DNA from: Histoplasma ohiense
Taxonomy: Eukaryota; Ascomycota; Eurotiomycetes; Onygenales; Ajellomycetaceae
Assembly: GCA_017607445.1 (NCBI GenBank)
Contig: JAEVHH010000004.1
Coordinates: forward strand, 5,332,001 to 5,396,000
DNA: 64,000 bases
Reading direction: 5' to 3'
A model generated the notes under the pieces. The model saw nothing but the letters and a program-made list of their open reading frames with translations, had not been told where the DNA came from and searched no databases. The stretch's first letter is position 1, and each line of letters begins with the position of its first letter. The translations under genes were made by a program, and so were the position numbers. Below, in pieces: positions 1 through 10,595 of the stretch.

Positions 1-531
1 AGGTCTGGCTTCCCCCTAGCTGTGCCAAGAATATATGCTACTAATGCAGCATTTAATCCAGTAACAACTAGTGAGCCAAGGCCGTGAAGAAACTTTACTC
101 CTACACCTGGCTTATGACTATCTTCCCGCTGGTACCACAGCGAGAAGGAGGTCATAACCATGCCCAAGACGAGAAGAATAAGGGGCGCAACGTCCCTCTG
201 CTGAACGCTTTTAATGAAGACGTCCGAGGTGCATGTCCCCGTAATATGGAGCACTGTGGGCAGCCAGAACGATAGGATGAGAGAGGCCCACCCTTTCCTC
301 ACTGGCTGCTTATAGTACTCCTCCGCAAAGGTGGCGTTGCTTCTAGCCCTTAGCTCGTCATCGAGGCCGTTAGCGGCGTAGGCTTTCAGGTCGTCCTCAA
401 ACTCTTTCGACTCTAACCACACGCGACGGTGTGGGAGTTCATCACTAGAATGGGACACAAGCATGGTGAGTTGCATGATCAAGATGATAGAGGGAAAGTG
501 GGGAGAGTTACCCAATCTGAGATTCAGACAT
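1..531 (-). CDS. Unidentified multi-pass membrane protein, 3' end beyond the left edge
   Basis: Two exons on the minus strand: 531..512 and 444..1, continuing off the window. Exon 1 is only 20 nt and encodes MSESQIG. The 67-bp intron (511..445) has a GTAACT donor, a CTCAC branch-like site and a TTCTAG acceptor, and joins in phase to DELPHRRVWLESKEF. The visible part is about 145 residues. A charged, acidic N-terminus (to about residue 55) is followed by three hydrophobic stretches: near 60-77 (GWASLILSFWLP), 90-108 (VAPLILLVLGMVMTSFSLW) and 122-140 (LGSLVVTGLNAALVAYIL). This suggests a fungal integral membrane protein with a cytosolic N-terminus, but I do not recognise the family. A downstream ATG at 476 inside the intron would give an alternative N-terminus; the spliced model is preferred because of its clean splice signals. 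Confidence 0.65.
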
Positions 532-1187
532 TGTTTATCACGTTTTAATATGTTCTCTTAGGAGGTCTAGGGGGTGAGAACAAAGGAGATTGGGATTCAA
601 GAACAGGATGGCCAACGTGATGTTATTGTGCTGATGTCTCTTCAGGAGAGGGTGGGATGAGATAACTAGGAAGGCATGATGGGGGGGAGTGTGTTGTTGG
701 CACAACAACACAACTGAGATGTCGCTGCCCACATGCTGCGGTCAGGTCGACATTCACTGGGGCCCAGCCCCTGAGAACTTGAAAAGAATGGGGTAGAGAG
801 GTAGGTATACATCAATATGATTGTTTGAGTGTATAACCCTGATAAGTGCATTTTGTTCATGAGTTTGTTCCTTTGCAACTGCTTTTGCAGTCAAACAACC
901 AGAGACTGCACAGCATGCAGATGCTGAAGAAAATGAGAAAAAGCTCCAGATTCTCAGTCAACCTTGCGAGAGGTTCCTATCCAGATAAATGCAACAAAAA
1001 AAGAAGACAACCATAGCACACTGCTGTGGTTGAGAATATCAACATAGAACTTGAAAGTACAGGATATATAGTATGCGTGATCTTGTGAATAAATCAGGAG
1101 AAGTGAGTGAGCTGCAACATCAGCTGTATTGGTTAAGAAGATATTATTACAGGTGGACAAACGCTTTTCGTAAGGCAGTGGCCCTGG
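532..1187. other. Intergenic, no gene seen
   Basis: Upstream DNA of the left-edge gene and downstream DNA of the 1188-1725 gene. The small open frames have no recognisable protein character. Nothing else supported. Confidence 0.5.
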
Positions 1188-1725
1188 TTAATAAACTTGA
1201 CCGTTCTTACGTTTTGCAAGCCAGTCGCGCAAAGACTGGAGTACCGGCACGCAATCTTCATCTGGCAAACGTTTCAGCCTTGAATCAGGAACGCCGCTAC
1301 TATCAAGATACGCTGCATTTTTGATCGCCCAAAACTGTTCCTTAATCCAGGCTTCGTCCTTCCATCTTTCATATATTGCTACCATTGCGTTTTTTTTCCT
1401 CCGGCGTAGCAAAGGTTCGGCGATCTGAAATACGGCGTAGGCGCTGCCAACACCAGAAAGAAAGAACATCACAAGGGAGTCTCCCACCATGGTCATCCCG
1501 AAGAGCCTGTTCCACTTCACCGATAAATTGTATAGCATCGGTATTCACGGGATATCTCCGCTGGAAACGTTCCTTGAAAACTCTTAACCCCCAGGTAATA
1601 CGATAGGCATTCGTTTCGGTGTCATGTATTTCATAATACGTAGGCTGTTCAGAATTACCATCCATGACGAATAATTCATACCAGCGCAGCTTCCAGTCTT
1701 CGGCGAATTGCCGGATGGGTAACAT
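1188..1725 (-). CDS. Small hypothetical protein, reading frame broken by an intron or frameshift
   Basis: Two overlapping minus-strand frames look like one protein. The first (from ATG at 1725, with an in-frame TAG just upstream) runs MLPIRQFAEDWKLRWYELF, then YEIHDTETNAYRITWGLRVF and IQFIGEVEQALRDDHGG. The second (ending at 1188) runs IAEPLLRRRKKNAMVAIYER, WKDEAWIKEQFWAIKNAAYL and ends in KRKNGQVY. The frame switch lies around 1430-1500. Possible joins include a donor at GAT|GTTCTT with the acceptor TTTCAG|ATC, which keeps phase but gives an intron of only about 43 nt; a simple one-base frameshift is equally possible. The predicted product is about 150-165 residues, charged, rich in Trp/Arg, without a signal peptide. 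I do not recognise the family. It may be a lineage-specific gene or a decaying copy. Confidence 0.4.
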
Positions 1726-4268
1726 GGCTGGCTAGGAATGGACCAAGCTTTGAAGTTCAACTATTCAGCCACAGCAAGACATATGATAAGCACCAGTCCG
1801 TACGCAGGAGGCAGATATCAACTGGACTTACCATTCACCTATTCACTTGTGCGCATAGAAGCCTCTGCTGGGAAGAGTCCGCCAGCTGTTGTGACAGAAC
1901 CTACAGTTTCCTTATGTTGACGTTAATAGACCAACTGCGGAAATCGTCTTTTGATGTTTGGCCTTGTGCGCGATAATAGCTTCCAACAGGCTTCTTTTTA
2001 TAGTTGGGGTAGTTACGTAGTAAATTCGATGAGCGTTGAAGCTTTTTCTGCCGGAAGAAATTTTGTCCGATTTTCGATCAGGTAAGGCCTGCTATTGCGA
2101 TTTCCGGTTAAAGCTCTAGCGGTTTTAGAGTCAAACTATTGTTTGGACGCTTTCCCCGGCTAAAAATCTGACCCTCACGTTTAACGAACCCTATTCAGTG
2201 GTAAACACTTTCTGTAGTATGGCTTCTACTCCGTACTGTCCTCAATGCTTCTTCAATCAATCTTCTGCATTCCCTCTCTTTTATGGTTTTCTTTTGCACC
2301 AATACCAAAATTACCTGTAATACTCATCATATATGGAGATATGATGGATTCAAGATGCGGCGACAGAACTCTTTTCTCAGATATCTAAGTCTCAAGCAAG
2401 ATGCTTGAGAATGGACGTGAAAAATAGGCGTGTCTGCCTGTCTGCCTGCGCGTCTGCCTGTCTGCCTGCGCGTCTGCAAGATCTCCATGAACGCCTTATC
2501 AAAAAGTCAAAATCTGTCACAGAATTGACGACGCTAAAGGCTTACTGGAGCAAAAATCACCTCTTTTGAAGGAGGGAGAGGAATCAGTTTCGCCCACCCC
2601 CCCCACCAGAGCTCATAATTATCGAATAAAGGCATGGGCTCGAGCGCCAGTGTGAAAAGCAGAGCTGAATGAGAAACTCTACACAGGAGTAGAACTAGCT
2701 TCTTTGAGAGCCCTGTGCTAAAGGACTTCCACGGCTTATTTTATAGATTAAATATGTAGCTATGAATCACCCCCCTGTTCCCCCTACCAGTCACTGTGCC
2801 GGGATTGGAAGCAAAATACGTACGAAAACGTATAGAAACATGATGTTGCTTTCGCCCAGAGATCCATTTTGGCGTAATGTTACGGTTCTCTCGAGAGAGC
2901 GCCCTGCCGCTCATTGCAACAGCCGACTAATGCTCCAAGAAGCTGGAAAATGGCTTGGCTGAATCTTCGCAAGCACCCTTGGTTTACTGCAGAGGCAGAC
3001 GGCCTTATTACGTTTCCAAAGTCGGATAGCACCAAACGCTCACTATGGTATGGGGGAATGGGGCGGACAAGATGCAACTGAAACCCCTCACTCAGCTCAT
3101 GGGACCCTGCACCTAGATATCTCAAAGCCCCTTGATTCAAGGTGGCTAAATACATTGTCCACATGATTGAAAACTACTCGAGCAACATCGCCAACCTTGG
3201 TTGAGTGGGGACAAACTCTCTCAATATCTCAAAACCAACGGTGGCTTTTTGGTATGCGGGGTTACGATTTAACGTGGTTTCAATAGAGTTAAACGCAAAT
3301 CATCAGCAGGCCTTAAAAAAAGTTCCACCTCTAGCCGCCACATCTTAAATATAAAAAATCAAGTTGCTGCATTTCTCATCGGCAGAGTCAGCAATGCTAA
3401 AAATGTGATGTCAAATGTGTTGGGAGCAATTGCCACCACCATACCAGCCATCCGATCAGATGCTTGAAGGACCCCTATGGTGGCTTTAAAAGGCTAGGAA
3501 GATTTGGAGAAGAATATCTGGGGGAAGCGATGATATATGGTCAAATCAATCGAAGGCGGGTACGTTTCAATATCAGAGAAATGTATTAATGACAGGGAAA
3601 CGGAAAGAAAAAAATTACTTCACCAGAATTGCATCGGAGAGCGAAGCAGAGTGGCTTTTGCTACCAAGGCTTCCCCGTGGTTGTATCTATACAAACACAG
3701 ACATTTTTAATCGAGACCTCTAGACATTCCTGCTGTAAGCAAAAACTTTCGATTGGGAAATACATGGGTAAAATTCCTAACATTTTAAATATGCTCTAAA
3801 ACTTGGCCATTTCCGCAAACCATCCTCCCCCCCCCATCTGTTCTCTGGATTGTGATGTAATAGCAGAGCCGGGGCCAACCGTCCATGGATACTATCTCTA
3901 AAGCTTATTTGGAGCCGGAAAACATGTGGGGAATAGGCATGGCAGAGGCGAACGCGAAACCCGTTCCTGGTTTTCTGATAACATCCTATACTGCACATAT
4001 CCAGGGATTCATCTCTGGTGGCATGATGGCCGGTCCCTGTGACCCGGCTGCCCATGTCCAAGTACTGTTTTGTAGCCAGCCGTCCTGAAACGCCCTCTTC
4101 CACGATATTTTCCACATATTAAGGCGTCGTTTCCCAGGCCATTTCACTGAATTAATCATAATCAAATCACGAATCCGTACCTTAAAACTCCTCGCGGACC
4201 CCCCCCCAAACCAATCCCCATTAACCCCACAAACAAGGAACCAAGAAAGCAAGGATAAGAGCAAAAAC
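1726..4268. other. 2.5-kb intergenic region, no gene seen
   Basis: Holds a short minisatellite at 2432-2477 and many short shadow frames, including a 94-codon minus frame at 2880-3164 with no recognisable features. No coding, RNA or mobile-element signal was supported. Confidence 0.45.
2432..2477. repeat. Short minisatellite, 20-bp unit
   Basis: The unit GTCTGCCTGTCTGCCTGCGC is repeated just over twice in perfect tandem; each unit itself contains a doubled GTCTGCCT. It sits in intergenic DNA. Confidence 0.85.
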
Positions 4269-5616
4269 ATGTCGAAACCCGTCATCCCCACATCCCAATG
4301 GGCCCAAGTAGTCGATAAAATCGGCGGACCGTTGCAGTACCGACAAATCCCCGTCCCAACCCCCGGACCCGACGAAGTCCTCGTGAACGTAAAATACTCG
4401 GGGGTGTGCCACACGGATCTGCACGCGATGATGGGCGACTGGCCCCTGCCCGTGAAGATGCCCCTGGTGGGCGGACACGAAGGGGCCGGCGTCGTGGTGG
4501 CGCGCGGAGCCCTCGTCACTAGCGTCGAGATCGGCGAGCACGTCGGCGTCAAGTGGCTGAACGGGTCTTGTCTGGCGTGCGACTTCTGCGAGGGCGCTGA
4601 TGAGCCGTTGTGTGCGGATGCCATCCTCTCGGGCTATACGGTCGACGGGACGTTCCAGCAGTACTGTCTCGCGAAGGCGGCGCATGTCACGCCCATCCCC
4701 AAGTCGGTGAAGCTGGATGAAGTGGCGCCAATACTGTGTGCGGGTGTCACGGTCTATAAGGGCCTGAAAGAGAGCGGCGCTAAGCCGGGGCAGGCCGTAG
4801 CCATTGTCGGGGCTGGGGGCGGCTTGGGTTCGCTGGCGCAGCAGTATGCTAAGGCGATGGGGTTGCAGACTATTGCAATTGATACAGGAGATGAGAAGAG
4901 AGCGCTGTGCGAAAAGCTTGAGGCGAGGGTGAGTGGGAACAATTAAATTTCTCCCCTCCATTCAAAAAGAAGAAGAAGAAGAAGAAGAAGAAAATACAAT
5001 ATCATGGAAAAAATATGGCAAGAGATATAAAACTAAGAACATCATCATCCATCACCTTTTCCTCTTGATTGACAGGCCTTCATTGATTTCGCCAAAACCA
5101 AAGACCTCGTCGCGGACGTGAAGGCTGCCTCACCGGATGGCCTGGGCCCGCACGCTGTACTACTCGTCGCTGCGGCGGAATTGCCCTTCCAGCAGGCGAC
5201 TGCATATGTGCGGTCCAAGGGCTGCATCGTCGCCATCGGCTTACCGGCCAAGGCACAGCTCAAGGCGCCCGTGTTCGACACGGTAGTGCGGATGATTACC
5301 ATCAAGGGCAGCTATGTGGGCAATCGGCTGGACGCGAAGGAAGCGGTTGATTTCTTCACCAGGGGCAAGATCAAGGTGCCGTATAAAACAGTGGAGTTGT
5401 CAGAGTTGGGGAATGTCTTTTCGTTAATGAGTAAGTTGTTTGCTTCCTCATTTCTTCATCCCTTTATTTCTTTATATGCGAGAGTGCCCTTTTTTGAGTT
5501 TGTTCCTTTCCTGTACAAGACTCTACGGCGCAGTCAGATGCTAATAAATATATTAACCCTCATTTACAGAAGAAGGAAGAGTCGCCGGACGCTATGTCCT
5601 CAAGATGCCAGAGTAG
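4269..5616 (+). CDS. ADH1: Zinc-dependent alcohol dehydrogenase, Adh1 type
   Basis: Interconverts ethanol and acetaldehyde with NAD(H) in the cytosol. Exons 4269..4928, 5076..5430 and 5570..5616 give 353 residues, close to the 348-352 usual for fungal Adh1. Catalytic zinc ligands are visible: Cys47 (GVCHTD), His70-Glu71 (GGHEG) and Cys157 (APILCAG). The structural zinc cysteines are 101, 104, 107 and 115 (NGSCLACDFC). The nucleotide-binding Rossmann motif GAGGGLGS lies near 181-188. The C-terminus ends in the conserved GRVAGRYVLKMPE. Intron 1 begins GTGAGT and contains a GAA repeat. Intron 2 has a GTAAGT donor and TTACAG acceptor. The coding region is GC-rich compared with its flanks. It is convergent with the Na+/H+ exchanger gene. 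No mitochondrial targeting peptide is visible, so a cytosolic enzyme is inferred. Confidence 0.95.
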
Positions 5617-6677
5617 AACGAGAAACGACCCAGATGGGGCCCATAGCTATATTTACTTGTTTTGGGAGGATGAGAGTCAAACATCGGATGGGAAGTGGGG
5701 ATGATTCGGGCTTTCTGTTTGTCGGGCGAGTGGATTGCTTAGTTTTTAACTATGTGACTCTTTTAAGCACAATGAAAGGGTGAAAAGGGGGGAAAGGAGA
5801 ATAATCAAGTCAAATTACAACTACGAAAAGCGAAGCAGGAATCAACGTAGCAAAACGACGCTAAATGGCTGGGAGCAAGCAAGTGAGTGGAAAGATGTAG
5901 GGGGAAGAATGTGATATAGTTACATGTACTTGTAATGTTCCTTCTTTGAATTGCCAGGAATTTGCTCACTCTCGCTTGCTTCGTACTGCACATTTCGTAG
6001 AAACGTACAGTACTTACTATAACACTTGATATGTACTCCGTAGCTTGAATATGGTTGGCGCAGTCACCAGCAACTCTTCAGGGGCCTCCATATCCCATTG
6101 ACGGTGGACATGGTTCCGACATGATTGAAATCGCTAGACACTCCTTGAAGAACGTAAAATAAATAAATTTTTCAGGGCTCCATCCTCAACTAACCCCCCT
6201 AACTTTAAGATCTGGCTAAACATGGCTCAAAATGTGACCAGCCCTTGAAGCTTAGACCCATGCTCAACTACAACACAAGAGGATATCGGAAATTCTACAA
6301 GAGCATATTTACTTGGATCCAATTCGAATTTGTTAAATTGGGTATTCGTAAGCTCGAGGATAAATTGAGCATGAAAAACAGTGAGGAAAAGAGAGAAGCG
6401 TGTGTGAGAGATTGGAATAAAATAAAAAAGAACAAAAAAGATCTAAAGAAGAAGGAAAGAAGAAAAGAAGGAAAGGCAAAACAAATTGTACAAATCCGTT
6501 GGTTACGTTAATAAACGTATACTTCCTCCCAAACGTATCATGTAAAATCACACATACACAAAGAACCCCTTGATGAATTAAGGAACACCAAGATGATATA
6601 CATACATATATTTATGACCCTTAAAAACAAAGGGCAAACGATATTGCAAAAGATTGAAGGAAAGAAAAGAAAAAGTT
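5617..6677. other. Intergenic between convergent genes, no gene seen
   Basis: Holds the 3' flanks of the ADH and exchanger genes. The AT-rich lysine-rich frame at 6245-6511 is low-complexity translation of purine-rich DNA. No other feature supported. Confidence 0.5.
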
Positions 6678-9510
6678 TTATACAGCTCCCGGGCCCTTAT
6701 GATGGCGATGACTAGACCCCTGGTCTAGCAGCAGCTTCGGCTTAATATAATCTTCATCAAGCTGCCTAAACCAAGCCGCATGATCAACATCAGCACCACT
6801 GGAGAACAATTCCCGGATCACGGCCGAAGCGCCCGGCTTCGACGAGGAAGAAGATCCTGCAGCTCCTTGAGATGCCTCTGCCAGAGCACCCGAACCCATC
6901 CCATCGCCTCCAGCGACACCAAAAGTAGTGGCACGTGAAGGGGAGACGCGTTGCTGGGCGGATGTCGCAGTTTGCGTATTCACTGAAGATACCGGCTCCC
7001 CTGATGCCTGTACCCTGCTGCCACTGCCCGGGGCAGCGGGAGGAAGATCATCATCCGAGAACGCGTCAAGGTCTAACTCGAAGTCATCGATATCCGCGTC
7101 GTTCTCCTGTGTGCCGCCGCTGACGGTGCGCGTCGCAGGACGCTTTGAGAAGGCAGGGTTTCTGTTCAATGATGAAAATCCCCCCACGTCTCCATCATCA
7201 GCACTGCTGCTGCTGGGACTCCCGTCTTTACTCCCGGCGTGACTTGCAAGTAGATTCTGTGTAGATGCATGGTCACGCGACCGCTCGTGACGGCCAGGGC
7301 CGTACACTGCGTTTTTCCTGGCAGCGATGGATCCTTGGGTCCGCTGTGGTGCAATGCGGCCGTTGTTGCCGCTCGAGTAGCCTTCTGCGACGTCTTCACG
7401 GTCTAGGTTCATAGTGTCCAGGGGTACGGTGTGTCCGTTACGCCTTGGGATGTGGCCAACGCCAGTTCCATCGTGTTTGTAGTACGTTCCTCCAGCAGTG
7501 ATCTCAATATCAAATTCATCATCGGAGTCAATTTCCTCGACGACGCCGGTGCGGATTTCGAGAATCTCAAGCATTCGTGCGGTTGTCCCGCCAAATATTA
7601 TAACTGTCAGGACAACGACAACGAGAATTGTTGCTCGCAGCGCTGGGGCATTCGGTCCCTCAAGGCCGGCTGCGAGAGCCACACCGACTGCACCACGAAG
7701 ACCAGCCCAGAAAAGCATGCCTTGGTAAGCAAAAGGAAGTTCGTCGGCAACCTCCCTTCCACGACGCCTAGCTCTATATCTAATGAACCAGTTGATTGCC
7801 TTTGAAAGGGGGAAGACGGACATGTATCTAGCAACACAAATCCCAACCACTGCTATCATGATGAAAAGCGGTTTGAACTCTAAATTAGGTTCCGTGAACA
7901 AGTCCAGGCCAAGGTAGATAAAAATGAAATTCTCCGATAATTGTGCAAGTACTTGAAAAAGATATTTCGTTGTGAGTTGCGTCCTACGCGACATGTTATA
8001 GTACGCGTAATGCTTCAATGTGATGCCACAGAATAACAACGACACGATCCCTATCCGGATATGGCGGTTAGCCAACTTTTAACGAAAAAATTCACACAAG
8101 TGCTTTTCTAAACTCGCGAGGGAAAAAAAAAAAAAAAAAAGAGGCAGGGCATAAAAACATACCGGACAAATGAACTCCCGTCGAGAAGAAGTAACTGGCA
8201 TAAGCAATCAAGACGATGAGACAGCTCTCGATCTTAGGTTCTCTCCGCACATGGGTGTATTTCAAACCCAAGGCGGTCAATATACCAACAGCCACCCCGA
8301 TCACCAAGCTTCCAAAAAACACGAGCAAGAATACACCAACTGCCTCAAATAAACTAAGCAGCGTCAGCGATCCCGCGGCATTGCCGGGCTTATATCTCTG
8401 CGCCGTTTCAAAAAGCACGATAGCAATCGCATCGTTCAAAATCGACTCCCCGAATATCACAGTATAAAGCTTAGGTTCGACCTTGTATACGTTGAAGATA
8501 GCGAGAATGGTGACGGGGTCCGTTGCCGAGAGCGTAGCTCCGACTGAAAACGCTTCGACAAACGATATCGATAATCCGTCCAGGGGAATCACGGACCACA
8601 AGTATAAAATGAGACCCAAGACCAGCGCGGAAATAAATGTGCCCACAAAAGCAAATGTGAGGATCGTTCCGATATTTCGGAAGAAATTTGCCTACTCGCT
8701 GTAATTAGCAAAATGATTCCATGTTTTTCTCATGTAGGTTAGAGGCCTGCGGCAAAATTTTACCTGATGTAACTCATAACCAGATGCCAAAATAATTGGA
8801 GGAAGAAGAAGATTGAAGAAAAATTGATAATTGAATGAAACGGAAGATTGTATTATGGTTCCCGGAGTTAATCGAATGATCAAGCCAACCACCATTCCTA
8901 ATACAGCGGCACCAGCATTAGCAAAACATTGTCATTCCGATTAAATACAGACCTTATATTGTCCACAGGACGAGAAGCCACACAAACTTACCAGCGAAAA
9001 TTGAAATAACGGTCTCATGCACCGCCTGAACTTTCTTCTGCTGTAGGATGTAGCTCGTAAAAAGGGCCGTTATTAGGAGCATGATCAGGATGAAAAGAGC
9101 CCATGATGCAAAGAGCTCTTTCTCGCCAGCTTCCGGCGACTCTGCATACGGTTCGAATACCCAACGTTAGTAAGCTAGCCAAGATAAGATGTGGATTATT
9201 CTTGTGCACAAGGGCATCTGCATGTGTGAGTAGATTTTGAAGGGAGTCTCGCGAAAATTAGGACACAAGAGTTGCAACGGAGAAAAACAACAGGAGACTA
9301 GGAGAAATTATGGAGGAGGGGGATGGTATATAACGAACCGTCAGGGTCACTATCATCCTCCGCTCTCTTCCCTGTAGATGCAAAAGCTGGTTAGCAAGAT
9401 ATATATGTAGTTATAAATATCATCCAAACACGCCAGGGCAGCAACGTAAGAAACTGAAGTATGGACCTACGCAAAACATCAACCAGCACCTCTCTCACAA
9501 ACTCCGCCAT
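6678..9510 (-). CDS. NHX1: Endosomal/vacuolar Na+(K+)/H+ exchanger, Nhx1 type
   Basis: Exchanges luminal H+ for cytosolic Na+ or K+ across late endosome and vacuole membranes (CPA1 family). Six exons: 9510..9471, 9371..9339, 9141..8992, 8897..8764, 8691..8163 and 8050..6678, giving 752 residues. The first two exons are tiny (40 and 33 nt). After an acidic N-terminus, helices start at FASWALFILIMLLITALF. Family signatures follow: LLLPPIILASGYELHQ (the amiloride-region helix), GATLSATDPVTILAIFNVYK, and ESILNDAIAIVLFE, whose Asn-Asp pair is the expected ion site. Then come HYAYYNMSRRTQLTTK and LSENFIFIYLGLDLF. From about residue 500 the tail is a long hydrophilic, Ser/Asp-rich cytosolic region (DADIDDFELDLDAFSDDD). 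This is longer than in yeast Nhx1 (633 residues) but common in filamentous fungi. Intron 5 (8051-8162) carries an 18-base homopolymer. Confidence 0.93.
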
Positions 9511-10595
9511 TGCGACGACGAAGTCAATGTCAACAACTTTTCCCCACCTCTGAACCCTATACCACTCTCCTGAACGGATTTTATATTTGATTTTTTTCCC
9601 TTTCTTTTATCCTCTTTTCCTTCTTGGATACTTTGGCGTATCCTCGATCCTAGCTTTTATAGTTTCCACTGAGGCTATCAAGCCAGCCGTTTGTTACTGT
9701 CTCTCTTTCCTTTTCCCGTTCAGCTTCCACAGCTACCACTACTCCGACGAGCGGTGGACTCCGGCAGAACGAAATGACGACGAAGACGAGCTCTGGGGGC
9801 AAGTCGATTCCGGGCGCCGCGGACAGCACTCATAATAAGCAATACGCAACTACCGGCAAATGATACCGAGCGATGTTCCCAGCAGCAGGCGACGAGGTTT
9901 GTAAATACGTATGACAGCGGCAGGTGGAGAGATGGGTGGGCAAAGGGCTGAAAGGGAGATTAGGTAGGTTTGGAGCGATGGAAGTTGAGTTTAGGAGCTG
10001 TTGTTTCCAGGAGTGACAAGGCCTGCTTAATGCTAGGTAGACTGCCCCCGTATACATGCAACTAGAGCGGGTGTAGGGAACGAGGGGAGTTGAGTGAGCG
10101 CAAACCAACTGAACGCTAATGAAGCTCTTGTTCGTTCCGATCCTTCCTTTGGTATACCCGCCTGGCTCATCTGAGTCTTGAAAGGGAGAGGATGACCGAC
10201 GGTATGGTTGGTGGTTGGTGGTTGGTGGTCGTGGTCGCGGTGGTGCTTATTCCTTGACAGTTGCAATACTGGCTAACGGCATCTTTCCCAATTCGGTGAG
10301 GCCGGGTGCCGCCTTTAAGCCCAAACTCTATCAATTTATTACCAATGCAGATCAGCAGGGACAAGCAATGTTAAATGTAATGGTAATGCATAATATAACT
10401 TAGCTACCAATCGCTGGACTGTATACACATATGCAACTGTTCTCGAATGTATTCACTGTACAACCCATTGTCCCGATATGTCCAATAGAAACCAAATTGG
10501 AAAGAGAAATTAGAAAAAACAAGGGAAATGCCGAAAAAAAGAAGAAAAAAAGAAAGAGAAAGAAAAAAGACAAAAAGAAGAAGCGGCCTTCCCGC
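9511..10595. other. Intergenic, exchanger promoter side
   Basis: Contains pyrimidine-rich tracts just upstream of the exchanger start (9580-9720) and a short GGTTGGT repeat at 10205-10230. Open frames here are low-complexity shadows; no gene seen. Confidence 0.5.

Noticed and set aside
3986..4961. Long minus-strand frames (212 and 246 codons)
   Set aside because: They are antisense shadows of the GC-rich alcohol dehydrogenase exon 1 and have no domain.
9142..9160. tRNA T-loop-like GGTTCGAATAC
   Set aside because: Lies inside an exchanger intron at its splice/branch region and lacks matching acceptor and anticodon arms.
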